A stretch of 64,000 nucleotides of DNA from Streptomyces cupreus (GTDB lineage: Bacteria > Actinomycetota > Actinomycetes > Streptomycetales > Streptomycetaceae), in NCBI RefSeq assembly GCF_014257025.1, contig NZ_JACMSF010000020.1, positions 62,001-126,000 on the forward strand, given 5' to 3'. Positions within the stretch are counted from its first letter, which is position 1. The number at the start of each line of letters is the position of its first letter. The position numbers and the translations under genes are program-made. Of this stretch, positions 1-9,052 are shown piece after piece. Under the pieces are notes generated by a model that searched no databases, was not told the DNA's origin, and worked only from the letters and a program-made list of their open reading frames with translations.

Positions 1-1198
1 TGCTGTAGACGACCACGGGGTTCAGGGAGTAGACGCGCGCGACCGTCCAGCCCTTGTCGGGCTTCCAGGTCCACTTGACCTTGCCGGTCTTCGGGTCGAG
101 CTCCTGGACCTCGTCGTGCTCGTTGTTGCCGCCCGCGCCGCAGGACGAGACGGCGATCAGCTTCTCGCCGCCGGCGAAGGCGGCCGGGAAGCAGGCGTCG
201 CCGTACTTCTTCTTGTCCCACATCTTGTCGCCGGTGGTGACGTCGTACGCCGTGCCGGACTGCGAGCGGCCCACCATCAGCGTGTTGCCGGTGATGGACA
301 GCTCGATCTGGAGCGTGCTGTCGAAGAGTTCGCCGTCGGCGACCTCGCCCTTCCAGCCCTTCTCGCCGGTGTTCAGGTCGAGTTCCTGGAGCTGGTTGCA
401 CTCGGCGCGGTCGCTGCTGCCGCTCATGTACGCGATGACGACCTTGTCGTCGGCCGTCTTCTGGGGGGTGACCGAGCAGATCTTCTGCGGGAAGGTGATC
501 GGGTCCCAGGCCGGGGCGCCGTCACCGATGCCGTAGGCGAAGACCTGCTTGTACGCCGCCTTCACCGCCGTCTTGTCGGTGATCCACATGCCGGGGGCGT
601 CGGCGCCGGAACCGGGCGCGTCGGGCGCCTCCTTGTACCAGAGCACCTTCGCCTCACCGGCCTTGCGGCCCTCGTTGAGGTTCTCCGGATCCTCGCCGCC
701 GTCGCCGCCGCCGTCGCCGGGGTTGACCGGGTCGTCGGAGGCCTTGGGGTCGTCGCTCTTCTGCGCGACCGGCTTCTTCTTTCCGCCGTCGTCACCGCTG
801 GTCACGGCGAACACGGTGCCGCCGATGACGAGCAGCGCCGCGACGGCGGCGCCGATGACGAGCGCGGGCTTGCCCTTGAAGGGGTTGCGGGAGCCGGGCG
901 GGGTGGGCGCGCCCGGGTACTGGGGCTGCTGCGGGTAGCCGTAGCCGGGCTGCTGGCCGTAGGGGCCGGGCTGCTGGGGCTGGCCGTAGGGACCCGGCTG
1001 ACCGTACGGGCCCGGCTGCTGGGGTGCCTGCGGGTAGCCGTAACCGGGCTGGGGCGCGGCGGACGGCGGGCCCTGCGGAGGCGGTTGCGTCTGAGGTGGG
1101 CCCTGGGGTGGCGGCGGTGCGCCGAATCCGCCCTGCGGCGGCGGGTCCTGCGGCGCGCCGAAACCGCCGTGCGGCGGCTGGTTGGGCGGCTGGCTCAT
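1..1198 (-). CDS. Membrane-anchored PQQ-like beta-propeller protein (3' end outside window)
   Basis: The gene starts at ATG 1198 behind an AGGGGGA ribosome site and runs off the left edge, leaving 399 visible codons and no stop. Residues 1-105 are low complexity, rich in Pro, Gly and Gln with YGQPQQPGPY-type repeats. A single membrane segment follows (ALVIGAAVAALLVIGGTVFAV), then an Asp/Gly/Pro-rich linker. The outer part carries blades of the PQQ_2 kind, such as ELDLNTGEKGWKGEV and YDVTTGDKMWDKK. The likely form is a cytoplasmic proline-rich tail with an extracytoplasmic beta-propeller, probably for protein contacts, because no enzymatic residues are evident. Similar proteins are common in Streptomyces; this one's exact role is unknown. 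Confidence 0.8.
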   Translation of the reverse strand, partial: MSQPPNQPPHGGFGAPQDPPPQGGFGAPPPPQGPPQTQPPPQGPPSAAPQPGYGYPQAPQQPGPYGQPGPYGQPQQPGPYGQQPGYGYPQQPQYPGAPTPPGSRNPFKGKPALVIGAAVAALLVIGGTVFAVTSGDDGGKKKPVAQKSDDPKASDDPVNPGDGGGDGGEDPENLNEGRKAGEAKVLWYKEAPDAPGSGADAPGMWITDKTAVKAAYKQVFAYGIGDGAPAWDPITFPQKICSVTPQKTADDKVVIAYMSGSSDRAECNQLQELDLNTGEKGWKGEVADGELFDSTLQIELSITGNTLMVGRSQSGTAYDVTTGDKMWDKKKYGDACFPAAFAGGEKLIAVSSCGAGGNNEHDEVQELDPKTGKVKWTWKPDKGWTVARVYSLNPVVVYS

Positions 1199-1320
1199 CA
1201 GCGGTTCCCCCTTGTGACCGATGTGGCGCCGCGCTCTGTGGCGCTGCGTTTCCGCCACACCCGTTGTTCTCAGACGGTTCTCAGACGGCTCTTTCTATCA
1301 CTCGGCACCGACAACCCACC

Positions 1321-1358
1321 GGGCCGGTCAACCCCTGTTCCCAAGGGACGACCGGCCC
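1321..1358 (-). terminator. Hairpin downstream of the ABC-F gene
   Basis: GGGCCGGTC (1321-1329) pairs perfectly with GACCGGCCC (1350-1358), and CCCT/AGGG can pair inside the loop. It lies 43 bp beyond the ABC-F stop and before the next minus-strand gene. Confidence 0.65.
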
Positions 1359-1400
1359 GTGATACCGCTGTTACGCGCCTTCACGCGCCCTTCACGCCGC

Positions 1401-3203
1401 TTAGGCGTCCTCCGCCAATTCGAGCCAGCGCAGCTCCAGTTCCTCGCGCTGTCCGGCCAAGTCCCGCAGCTCGGCGTCGAGTTCCGCCACCTTCGCGAAG
1501 TCCGTGGCGTTCTCGGCGATTTGGGCGTGCAGCTTGGTCTCCTTCTCGGAGACCTTGTCGAGCTGTCGCTCGATCTTCTGCAACTCCTTCTTGGCGACGC
1601 GCTGGTCGGCGGCGCTCTTCTCGGGGACGGCCTTCTCGACGACCGGGGCCGCGGCGGCGGCCGCCTCCTCCATACGGTGGCGGCGCTCGATGTACTCGTC
1701 GATGCCGCGCGGCAGCATCCGCAAGGTGGCGTCGCCGAGCAGGGCGAAGACGCGGTCGGTGGTGCGCTCGACGAAGAACCGGTCGTGCGAGATGACGATC
1801 ATCGAGCCGGGCCAGCCGTCGAGGACGTCCTCCAGCTGGGTCAGGGTCTCGATGTCGAGGTCGTTGGTGGGCTCGTCGAGGAAGAGGACGTTCGGCTCGT
1901 CCATGAGCAGCCGCAGCAACTGGAGCCGACGCCGCTCACCGCCGGACAGGTCGCCGACCGGCGTCCACTGCTTCTCCTTGTTGAAGCCGAACGTCTCGCA
2001 CAGCTGCCCGGCCGTCATCTCGCGCCCCTTGCCGAGATCGACGCGCTCACGCACCCGCTGCACGGCCTCCAGCACCCGTAGGTTCGGGTCGAGTTCGCCG
2101 ACCTCCTGGGAGAGGTAGGCGAGCTTGACGGTCTTTCCGACGGCGACACGGCCGCCCGCGGGCTGTGTCTCCCCCTCGGTGCGTGCCGCCTCGGCCATCG
2201 CGCGCAGCAGCGAGGTCTTGCCGGCGCCGTTGACGCCGACGAGGCCGATGCGGTCACCCGGGCCGAGCTGCCAAGTGACGTGCTTGAGCAGCATCTTGGG
2301 ACCGGCCTGGACGGTCACGTCCTCCAGGTCGAAGACGGTCTTGCCGAGCCTGGACGAGGCGAACTTCATCAGCTCGCTGCTGTCCCGGGGCGGCGGTACG
2401 TCCTTGATGAGCTCGTTGGCGGCCTCCACCCGGAAGCGCGGCTTGGACGTACGCGCGGGTGCGCCGCGGCGCAGCCAGGCGAGCTCCTTGCGGACGAGGT
2501 TCTGCCGCTTGGTCTCCTCGGTGGCGGCGATGCGCTCCCGCTCGGCACGCGCGAACACGTAGTCGGAGTAGCCGCCCTCGTACTCGTAGACGTCGCCCTT
2601 CTGCACGTCCCACATGCGCGTGCAGACCTGGTCCAGGAACCAGCGGTCGTGGGTCACGCACACGAGCGCGGACCGGCGCTCGCGCAGATGCCGGGCGAGC
2701 CAGGAGATGCCCTCGACGTCGAGGTGGTTCGTCGGCTCGTCGAGGACGATCAGGTCCTGTTCGTCGATGAGCAGCTTGGCGAGCGCGATACGGCGGCGCT
2801 CGCCACCGGAGAGCGGTCCGATGACGGTGTCCAGACCCTGCGGGAACCCGGGCAGGTCCAGGCCGCCGAAGAGCCCGGTCAGCACGTCCCTGATCTTGGC
2901 GTTGCCCGCCCACTCGTGGTCCGCCAGGTCCCGGATGACCTCGTGCCGCACGGTGGCGGCCGGGTCGAGGGAGTCGTGCTGGGTGAGAACGCCGATGCGC
3001 AGCCCGCCGGAGTGCGTGACCCGGCCGGTGTCGGCCTCCTCCTGCTTGGCCAGCATCCGGATCAGGGTCGTCTTGCCGTCGCCGTTGCGGCCGACCACCC
3101 CGATCCGATCCCCTTCGGAGACGCCGAGCGAGACACCGTCGAGCAGGGCACGGGTGCCGTACACCTTGCTGACGTTCTCGACATTGACCAGATTGACGGC
3201 CAT
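1401..3203 (-). CDS. ABC-F family ATP-binding protein, Uup/EttA type
   Basis: A 600-residue soluble protein with two fused ABC ATPase domains and no membrane segments, so a translation or ribosome-associated ABC-F factor and not a transporter. The first domain has Walker A at residues 38-45 (GRNGDGKT), signature LSGGE at 131-135 and Walker B LIVLDEPTNHLD at 151-162. The second has GVNGAGKTS, a second LSGGE and LFLDEPTNDLD. The last 70 residues form a charged coiled coil (QRVAKKELQKIERQLDKV), as in Uup. ATG 3203 is preceded by GGAGAG. Family members act on ribosomes in stalling, assembly or antibiotic protection; nothing here selects one role. A housekeeping position next to ispE/rsmA argues against a dedicated resistance gene. 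Confidence 0.9.
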   Translation of the reverse strand: MAVNLVNVENVSKVYGTRALLDGVSLGVSEGDRIGVVGRNGDGKTTLIRMLAKQEEADTGRVTHSGGLRIGVLTQHDSLDPAATVRHEVIRDLADHEWAGNAKIRDVLTGLFGGLDLPGFPQGLDTVIGPLSGGERRRIALAKLLIDEQDLIVLDEPTNHLDVEGISWLARHLRERRSALVCVTHDRWFLDQVCTRMWDVQKGDVYEYEGGYSDYVFARAERERIAATEETKRQNLVRKELAWLRRGAPARTSKPRFRVEAANELIKDVPPPRDSSELMKFASSRLGKTVFDLEDVTVQAGPKMLLKHVTWQLGPGDRIGLVGVNGAGKTSLLRAMAEAARTEGETQPAGGRVAVGKTVKLAYLSQEVGELDPNLRVLEAVQRVRERVDLGKGREMTAGQLCETFGFNKEKQWTPVGDLSGGERRRLQLLRLLMDEPNVLFLDEPTNDLDIETLTQLEDVLDGWPGSMIVISHDRFFVERTTDRVFALLGDATLRMLPRGIDEYIERRHRMEEAAAAAAPVVEKAVPEKSAADQRVAKKELQKIERQLDKVSEKETKLHAQIAENATDFAKVAELDAELRDLAGQREELELRWLELAEDA

Positions 3204-3278
3204 TTCTCTCCTGCCCAGGGGGATCGATCGACCCTCCAGGGTAGTCGGCGGGGCCGGAGAGCGGACGCGGGAGCCATG

Positions 3279-3336
3279 GAGCCTGCGTCACATCCCCGAC
3301 CGGGCGCGCGGCGCCTGGCACGCCCTCCCCCAGAGG
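3279..3336 (-). repeat. Dispersed intergenic repeat, copy A
   Basis: Read on the minus strand, this stretch contains CGTGCCAGGCG, then GCGCCCGG, then GTGACGCAGGCTC. The same series occurs at 50043-50097 on the plus strand. It lies in the 257-bp spacer between ispE and the ABC-F gene and does not look coding. Confidence 0.6.
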
Positions 3337-3460
3337 GGACCCCCAGCCGCGTTGCCGAACCACCCACGTGGCTCCTCCCCCATCGAGGGCGCTCCGGCGC
3401 CTTGCGATCGCACGCCCCAGACGCCGCGCGCTGATCCGACCAGGGATGTGGAACAGGCTC

Positions 3461-4363
3461 TTACGCGGACACCACGGTGGCGCCCGGCGCGGGCGCCGTC
3501 GCCAGCCGCACCGCCCGGCAGGTGCCGGACGACCGCAGAGTTTCGGCCACCTTCAGCGCCGACTCCGGGTCCCGCGCCAGGAACGCCGTCGTCGGGCCCG
3601 AACCGGAGACCAGTCCGGCGAGCGCCCCGGCGGAGCGGCCCGCGGCGAGGGTGTCGGCGAGCTCGGGGAACAGGGAGAGCGCGGCGGGCTGAAGGTCGTT
3701 GGAGACGGCCGCGGCGAGCGCGTCGGGGTCGCCCTCGGCGAGCGCGCCGAGGAGTTCCTCGGAGGCGATGGGCTCGGGGATGTCCAGGCCCTGCGCCAGC
3801 CGGTCGAACTCACGGAACACGGCCGGCGTCGACAGCCCGCGCGCGGCCATCGCGAACACCCAGTGGAAGGTCCCGCCGGTCTCCAGCGCACGCAGCTTCT
3901 CGCCCCGCCCGGTGCCGAGCGCGGCCCCGCCCACCAGGCTGAACGGCACGTCGCTGCCCAGTTCGGCGCAGATGTCGAGGAGTTCGTCCCGGGAGGCGTT
4001 CGTGCCCCACAGCGCGTCGCAGGCGAGCAGGGCGCCCGCGCCGTCCGCGCTGCCGCCCGCCATGCCGCCGGCGACGGGGATGTCCTTGGTGATGTGCAGA
4101 TGCACGTCGGGGCTGATGCCGTGGCGCGCGGCGAGCGCCTCGGCCGCGCGGACGGCGAGGTTCGTACGGTCCAGGGGGACCTGATCGGCATCGGGGCCTT
4201 CGCAGGTGACGCGCGGGCCGCCCGGCGACGGGGCGACGGTGACCTCGTCGTACAGGCCGACCGCGAGGAAGACGTTGGCCAGGTCGTGAAAGCCGTCGGG
4301 GCGGGCGGCGCCCACCGCGAGCTGGACGTTGACCTTGGCGGGGACGCGTACGGTGACGCTCAC
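3461..4363 (-). CDS. ispE: 4-diphosphocytidyl-2-C-methyl-D-erythritol kinase
   Basis: A GHMP-family kinase of 300 residues that phosphorylates CDP-methylerythritol at the 2-hydroxyl, the fourth step of the non-mevalonate isoprenoid pathway. The N-terminus MSVTVRVPAKVNVQLAVG is the family's substrate-binding start. The ATP loop PVAGGMAGGSADGAGAL lies near residue 100, and the C-terminal GSGPTTAFL motif is present. GTG 4363 is chosen because it overlaps the rsmA stop as GTGA and the homology begins there; a longer reading to 4492 adds only an Arg/Gly-rich shadow. It is translationally coupled to rsmA, an arrangement widely conserved in actinobacteria. Confidence 0.95.
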   Translation of the reverse strand: MSVTVRVPAKVNVQLAVGAARPDGFHDLANVFLAVGLYDEVTVAPSPGGPRVTCEGPDADQVPLDRTNLAVRAAEALAARHGISPDVHLHITKDIPVAGGMAGGSADGAGALLACDALWGTNASRDELLDICAELGSDVPFSLVGGAALGTGRGEKLRALETGGTFHWVFAMAARGLSTPAVFREFDRLAQGLDIPEPIASEELLGALAEGDPDALAAAVSNDLQPAALSLFPELADTLAAGRSAGALAGLVSGSGPTTAFLARDPESALKVAETLRSSGTCRAVRLATAPAPGATVVSA

Positions 4364-5235
4364 TGGTGACCGGACTCCTTGTTCTCCGCGATCCGCGCGA
4401 ACTCCTCGACCGTCAGGGCCTCCCCGCGCGCCTGCGGCGAGACACCCGCCGCGACGAGCGCCGCCTCGGCGGCCGGCGCGGACCCGGCCCACCCGGCGAG
4501 CGCCGCCCTGAGCGTCTTGCGCCGCTGCGCGAACGCGGCGTCGACGACGGCGAACACCTCCTTCTTGGAGGCGGTCGTCTTGATCGGCTCGGACCGGCGG
4601 ACCAGCGACACAAGCCCGCTGTCGACGTTCGGAGCCGGCCAGAAGACATTGCGGCCGATGGCTCCGGCCCGCTTGACCTCGGCGTACCAGTTCGCCTTCA
4701 CGGACGGCACGCCGTACACCTTCGAGCCGGGCGCCGCGGCGAGCCGGTCGGCGACCTCCGCCTGCACCATGACGAGCGTGCGCTCGATGCTCGGGAAGGT
4801 GTCGAGCATGTGCAGCAGCACAGGTACGGCGACGTTGTACGGCAGGTTCGCCACCAGCGCGGTGGGGGCGGGGCCGGGCAGCTCGGTGACGTGCATCGCG
4901 TCGGAGTGGACCAGCGCGAACCGGTCGGCGCGCTCCGGCATCCGGGCGGCGACGGTGGCGGGCAGCGCGCCCGCGAGGACGTCGTCGATCTCCACGGCGG
5001 TGACCCGGTCGGCCACCTCCAGCAGCGCGAGCGTGAGCGAACCGAGCCCCGGCCCGACCTCCACGACCACGTCGTCGGGCCGTACGTCCGCGGTACGGAC
5101 GATACGGCGCACGGTGTTCGCGTCGATCACGAAGTTCTGACCACGCTGCTTGGTGGGCCGCACGCCGAGCACATCCGCGAGTTCACGGATGTCGGCGGGA
5201 CCCAGAAGGGCGTCGGGGGTGGGGCTGCTGCTCAC
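4360..5235 (-). CDS. rsmA: 16S rRNA (adenine1518/1519-N6)-dimethyltransferase
   Basis: RsmA/KsgA dimethylates two adjacent adenosines in the 3' terminal hairpin of 16S rRNA late in 30S assembly, using SAM. The 291-residue protein has the RGQNF start motif (31-35), SAM motif I EVGPGLGSL (59-67), acidic VEIDD (81-85) and catalytic NLPYNV (130-135). It starts at GTG 5235, which has no Shine-Dalgarno sequence but a TACCCT hexamer 6 nt upstream, so it is probably leaderless. The stop overlaps the ispE start. Loss of this enzyme gives kasugamycin resistance in other bacteria. Confidence 0.96.
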   Translation of the reverse strand: MSSSPTPDALLGPADIRELADVLGVRPTKQRGQNFVIDANTVRRIVRTADVRPDDVVVEVGPGLGSLTLALLEVADRVTAVEIDDVLAGALPATVAARMPERADRFALVHSDAMHVTELPGPAPTALVANLPYNVAVPVLLHMLDTFPSIERTLVMVQAEVADRLAAAPGSKVYGVPSVKANWYAEVKRAGAIGRNVFWPAPNVDSGLVSLVRRSEPIKTTASKKEVFAVVDAAFAQRRKTLRAALAGWAGSAPAAEAALVAAGVSPQARGEALTVEEFARIAENKESGHQ

Positions 5236-5241
5236 GGGACA

Positions 5242-5247
5242 AGGGTA
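5242..5247 (-). promoter_or_regulatory. -10 hexamer of leaderless rsmA
   Basis: TACCCT on the minus strand, 6 nt before the GTG start. This spacing places transcription initiation at the start codon. Confidence 0.55.
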
Positions 5248-5286
5248 CGGGCCGGAAAGAAGGCAGCCGTTCCTGCCGGCCCACGC

Positions 5287-6549
5287 TCATCCGTACAACC
5301 GCGCCCCACAGTGCGGCCAGGGCCCGGCCCCCCGCTGCACGTACAGCTTCTTCGCGCGGAACGTCTGTTCCGACGCCGGTGCGTCCTGGGGCCGCCCGCT
5401 CCCGCCGAGGCTCTGCCAGGTCCGCATGTCGAACTGGTACAGACCCCCATAAGTCCCCGAAGGGTCCACCGCGTCGGGCCGACCGCCCGATTCGCACTCC
5501 GCGAGCCCCTGCCAGTTCAGATGGTCCACCCCCCGCACGGACGTCGGCATGGGCTTCGTCCCCACCTTCACCACCTGCGTCCTGGGTTCTCGCACCACCT
5601 CGCTCTTGATGAGCCGCGGCTTCTGCTTGACGCCGTTGACCATGCGCAGGGAGTACGTGACCCGCAGCAGCCCCGGCTGCCCGGCGCGCTCGACAACCTC
5701 GGTGCCCCGGAACAGCGACGGATCCCCGGTCCGCTCCGCACCGAAGGGGATCTCCTCCTCGCGGACCTCCTTCGTGCCGGTGATCCGCAGCACGGTGACC
5801 GTCTGCCCGTCGCGCGGGAAGCTTCCGAGCGGCACGGAGGTGGCGTCCTGTCCGCGCAGTGTGATCCCGGCGTCCTCGACGACTTCCCGTACGGTCGCCG
5901 CGTTGGTGCGCACGGTACGGGCCCGGCCGTCCGCCATGATCGTCACCGAGCGCTCGGTACGTACGTCCAACGCGAGCCCCGCGCGCCCGATGCGCGTGGA
6001 GCGCGCGACGGACAGATACGCCCCCTGCGCGCGCACCCCCCACTGTTCGAGCGCCTCCTCGACCGTGCGCGCCGTCGTCCACGCCTCGTGCCGCTCGCCG
6101 TCGACCGTGAGCCGCACGGGGCGCCCGTACCGCACTTCGACCTCGTCCCCGCTGCTGAGCTCCGTACCGGTGGCGGGCGCGACCACGTCATGCGCCCCCA
6201 CCTCCACGCCCTCCTGTGCGAGCAGTTCGGTCACGTCGTCGGCGAAGGTGTGCAGCGTGCGCGGCCGGCCGTCGACATTCAGCTCGATCGCCTTGTCCTT
6301 GGCGACGAAGGCGGTGGTACCGCCCGCGAGGAACGCGACCACCAGCGCCTGCGGCAGCAGACGGCGCATGGAACCGTCCGCACGCCCGGCGCACCGCGCC
6401 TTGCGTCGGCGTGCGCCCCGCCGCCCCACTCTGGCGTGCACAACGGGCGCGAGCGCCTCCTCGGCGTACGCCGGCCGATACGTGTCCACGTATCCGCCGT
6501 ACACCTCACGCGCCGCCTCGTACGTCCCGTACTGCGAGTTGCTGCTCAC
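5287..6549 (-). CDS. rpfB: Resuscitation-promoting factor, RpfB type
   Basis: A secreted or membrane-tethered muralytic transglycosylase-like enzyme that cleaves peptidoglycan during germination and growth. The 420 residues read as a basic cytoplasmic stretch, an uncleaved-looking membrane segment (about 63-83), and three DUF348 modules starting near 87, 145 and 201. A G5-like domain (about 250-330) and a C-terminal Rpf catalytic domain (343-420) follow. The catalytic Glu is E353 in LAECESGG, and C352 and C414 can form the usual disulfide. GTG 6549 has GGAG 10 nt upstream. Domain order matches mycobacterial RpfB. It lies in the conserved tatD-rpfB-rsmA-ispE order. I looked for, and did not see, a ydaO-type riboswitch in the 156-bp leader. 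Confidence 0.93.
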   Translation of the reverse strand: MSSNSQYGTYEAAREVYGGYVDTYRPAYAEEALAPVVHARVGRRGARRRKARCAGRADGSMRRLLPQALVVAFLAGGTTAFVAKDKAIELNVDGRPRTLHTFADDVTELLAQEGVEVGAHDVVAPATGTELSSGDEVEVRYGRPVRLTVDGERHEAWTTARTVEEALEQWGVRAQGAYLSVARSTRIGRAGLALDVRTERSVTIMADGRARTVRTNAATVREVVEDAGITLRGQDATSVPLGSFPRDGQTVTVLRITGTKEVREEEIPFGAERTGDPSLFRGTEVVERAGQPGLLRVTYSLRMVNGVKQKPRLIKSEVVREPRTQVVKVGTKPMPTSVRGVDHLNWQGLAECESGGRPDAVDPSGTYGGLYQFDMRTWQSLGGSGRPQDAPASEQTFRAKKLYVQRGAGPWPHCGARLYG

Positions 6550-6705
6550 GTCGCCACGCTCCAGAGGGCCAGAGGGGTCCGACCGGGCCCCCAGAACGTA
6601 GCGGAGCGAGCGTCACTCTCCAAAGCGACGCGACTACGCACCGTCGCGACACTGCCCGGACATGGCCCGCCCGAGCGTTATCGACAGGTTACGAAGAATC
6701 CACCC

Positions 6706-7584
6706 TCAGTAACCGAAGGCGCGTGCCGTGTTCGCGCCGAGGGCCGTCGCCAGCGCGTCCTCATCGATCCCGCGCACCGCGGCCATCGCGCGCACCGTGA
6801 CCGGAACGAGATACGGGGCGTTGGGCCGTCCGCGGTGGGGCGCCGGCGTCAGGAAGGGCGCGTCGGTCTCCACCAGCAGCAGCTCCAGCGGGGCCACGGC
6901 CACCGCGTCCCGCAGGTTCTGGGCGTTCTTGAAGGTGACGTTGCCGGCGAAGGACATGAAGTATCCGGCCGCGGCGCAGATCTCCGCCATCTCGGCGTCG
7001 CCGGAGTAGCAGTGGAAGACGGTCCGCTCCGGCGCACCCTCCTCCTTGAGCACCCGCAGCACATCGGCGTGCGCGTCGCGGTCGTGGATGACCAGCGCCT
7101 TGCCGTGCCGCTTGGCGATCTCGATATGGGCCCGGAAGGAGCGCTCCTGCGCCTCCTTGCCCTCGTCGCCGGTGCGGAAGTAGTCGAGGCCCGTCTCACC
7201 GACGGCCTTCACGTGTGCCAGCGCGGCCAGCCGGTCGATCTCGGCGAGTGCCGCGTCGAGCCCGGCGTCCCCGCCCGGCTCGCGTGCCCCCTGCCGGGAC
7301 CAGCCGTCGGGGTCGCCGTGGACGATGCGCGGGGCCTCGTTGGGGTGCAGGGCGACGGCGGCATGGACATTCTCGAAGGCCGCCGCCGTGTCCGCCGCCC
7401 ACTGCGAGCCGCGTATGTCACAGCCGACCTGCACGACCGTCGTCACGCCGACCGACGCGGCCTTCGCGAGCCCCTCCTCCACCGTGCCGGACTGCATGTC
7501 GAGGTGGGTGTGGGAGTCGGCGACCGGCACCCGCAGAGGCTCCGGGAGCGGCGGCGCCGCGTTCTTGTCGGTGGAGGAAGGCAT
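6706..7584 (-). CDS. TatD family metal-dependent DNase
   Basis: A 292-residue TIM-barrel hydrolase of the TatD/YcfH family, a two-metal 3'-5' exonuclease linked to DNA repair and turnover. The N-terminal metal motif DSHTHLD lies at residues 23-29. Further ligands are GETGLDYF, FRAHIEIA, FHCYSGDAEMA and the late ETDAPFL. ATG 7584 has no clear Shine-Dalgarno sequence but TAGGAT 6 nt upstream. It heads the conserved tatD-rpfB-rsmA-ispE run, with a 156-bp gap before rpfB. TatD and YcfH subfamilies cannot be separated from sequence alone. Confidence 0.92.
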   Translation of the reverse strand: MPSSTDKNAAPPLPEPLRVPVADSHTHLDMQSGTVEEGLAKAASVGVTTVVQVGCDIRGSQWAADTAAAFENVHAAVALHPNEAPRIVHGDPDGWSRQGAREPGGDAGLDAALAEIDRLAALAHVKAVGETGLDYFRTGDEGKEAQERSFRAHIEIAKRHGKALVIHDRDAHADVLRVLKEEGAPERTVFHCYSGDAEMAEICAAAGYFMSFAGNVTFKNAQNLRDAVAVAPLELLLVETDAPFLTPAPHRGRPNAPYLVPVTVRAMAAVRGIDEDALATALGANTARAFGY

Positions 7585-7590
7585 GCCCCG

Positions 7591-7596
7591 ATCCTA
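7591..7596 (-). promoter_or_regulatory. -10 hexamer of leaderless tatD
   Basis: TAGGAT on the minus strand, 6 nt before ATG 7584. Confidence 0.55.
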
Positions 7597-7623
7597 CGAA
7601 AGCGGCACGCCCCGCCGTCCGGC

Positions 7624-7980
7624 TCAGTCGGCCCGGCGCTGGAAGGGATGCAGCAGGTCGGACAGATGCCAGTGGTGCCGGTCCTCGTCCGGCCCGTGCG
7701 TCTGCTCCGCGTCCCGCACCGACGAGACCTGCCCCGCGCGCATGATCCGTACGACATGGCCGTCGCAGTTCTGGCAGGTGGGCCGGCTCAGCGGGGACGG
7801 GACGACCTGGCCGTCCGCCACATACAGGACGAACTCCTGCCCCTCGGCGTCCGTGTGGTGCTCGATCTCGTACGACTGTTCCCAGCCTTGCCCGCAGCGC
7901 ATGCAGGCGAAGGAATACGACTCGTGGACGACGGGGGTCGCCGCGGTGCGGAGACGGGTCTGCCCTGCGATCTCACTCAT
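7624..7980 (-). CDS. Small two-CxxC zinc-ribbon protein
   Basis: A 118-residue protein of unknown function with two CxxC pairs, C26/C29 (CMRCG) and C69/C72 (CQNCD), 40 residues apart. This is a zinc-ribbon arrangement. The region between is acidic and His-containing (EIEHHTDAEGQEF); the tail is charged and His-rich. There is no signal peptide or membrane segment. ATG 7980 follows GGAG with good spacing. It lies between rsmI and tatD, all on the minus strand, and could be co-transcribed with tatD or have its own promoter in the 158-bp gap. A regulatory or RNA-binding role is possible but unproven. Confidence 0.75.
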   Translation of the reverse strand: MSEIAGQTRLRTAATPVVHESYSFACMRCGQGWEQSYEIEHHTDAEGQEFVLYVADGQVVPSPLSRPTCQNCDGHVVRIMRAGQVSSVRDAEQTHGPDEDRHHWHLSDLLHPFQRRAD

Positions 7981-8138
7981 TCCGGCTCCAGTTGGTCCGC
8001 TGGTGGGGCGGGTTGCGCCCCTTGCGTCCAGTGGACTCCTCGGTCAGACTGCCTGCACGTCAGCTGTGCAGTGTTGGCCGTGGCTTGGCCGTTCCTTGCC
8101 GAAACGGCCGTGGCGCTTTACCCCGGCATGCCGACCGG

Positions 8139-8990
8139 TCACCGGCTCTTTGCCGCGACCACCGCGTCGAAGACCACCCGCTTGGGCAGCCCCACCTCCG
8201 CCGCCACGGCAGCGATGGCCTCCTTGCGCCGTTCGCCCGCCTCCTCGCGCACCCGCACCCGGCGCACCAGCTCCTCGGGCCCGATCTCCTCCGGGCCCTT
8301 CTCCGGAGCGCCCTCCACGACCACGGTGATCTCCCCGCGCACGCCCTCGGCCGCCCACGCGGCCAGCTCGCCCAGCGGGCCGCGCTTGACCTCCTCGTAC
8401 GTCTTGGTCAGCTCCCGGCACACCGCGGCCCGCCGCTCGTCGCCGAAGACGGTGGCCATCGCGGCGAGGGTGTCGTCGAGCCGGTGCGGGGCCTCGAAGT
8501 AGACGAGGGTGCGCCGCTCCTCGGCGACCTCCCGCAGCCGCGAGAGCCGCTCGCCCGCCTTGCGCGGCAGGAACCCCTCGAAGCAGAACCGGTCCACGGG
8601 CAGCCCCGACAGCGCAAGCGCGGTGAGCACCGCCGAGGGCCCGGGCACGGCCGTGACCTTGACGTCCCGCTCGACGGCCGCCGCGACCAGCCGGTACCCG
8701 GGGTCGGACACCGACGGCATCCCGGCGTCCGTGACGAGCAGCACACGCGCGCCGCCGAGCAGTTCGTCGACGAGTTCGGGTGTACGGGCGGATTCGTTGC
8801 CCTCGAAGTAGGAGAGGACCCGCCCCTTGGGCGTGACGCCCAGCGCCTGGGTCAGCCGGCGCAGCCGCCTGGTGTCCTCGGCCGCGACGACGTCGGCGCC
8901 GGCGAGTTCCTCGGCGAGCCGGGGCGGGGCGTCGGCGATGTCCCCGATGGGAGTGCCGGCGAGGACCAGGGTTCCGGGTGTAACTGTCAC
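8139..8990 (-). CDS. rsmI: 16S rRNA (cytidine1402-2'-O)-methyltransferase
   Basis: RsmI methylates the ribose of C1402 in the 30S decoding centre with SAM. The 283-residue tetrapyrrole-methylase fold shows GTPIGDIADAPPRLAEEL at residues 13-30, AAEDTRRLRRL, the glycine loop VTDAGMPSVSDPGYRLV and PGPSAVLTAL. GTG 8990 is used, with GAGG about 10 nt upstream. It is divergent from pmt across 62 bp, so the two promoters must overlap. The C-terminal PKRVVFDAV segment is typical of actinobacterial RsmI. Confidence 0.95.
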   Translation of the reverse strand: MTVTPGTLVLAGTPIGDIADAPPRLAEELAGADVVAAEDTRRLRRLTQALGVTPKGRVLSYFEGNESARTPELVDELLGGARVLLVTDAGMPSVSDPGYRLVAAAVERDVKVTAVPGPSAVLTALALSGLPVDRFCFEGFLPRKAGERLSRLREVAEERRTLVYFEAPHRLDDTLAAMATVFGDERRAAVCRELTKTYEEVKRGPLGELAAWAAEGVRGEITVVVEGAPEKGPEEIGPEELVRRVRVREEAGERRKEAIAAVAAEVGLPKRVVFDAVVAAKSR

Positions 8991-9040
8991 GTTTCCATCC
9001 TCGCAGGCGCCATGCGCGGGACTCCCACAGAAGGGTTCCC

Positions 9041-9046
9041 TACGAT
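9041..9046 (+). promoter_or_regulatory. -10 hexamer of leaderless pmt
   Basis: TACGAT, 6 nt before GTG 9053. No Shine-Dalgarno sequence precedes that start. Confidence 0.6.
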
Positions 9047-9052
9047 GGCGCG

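Noticed and set aside
6550..6705. ydaO (c-di-AMP) riboswitch before rpfB
   Set aside because: Considered because Streptomyces rpf genes can have one, but I could not recognise the conserved core in 156 bp.
4366..8502. A plus-strand open frame of about 1378 codons
   Set aside because: It runs antisense to ispE, rsmA, rpfB, tatD and rsmI, which have clear motifs. Very high G+C removes stops from antisense frames.
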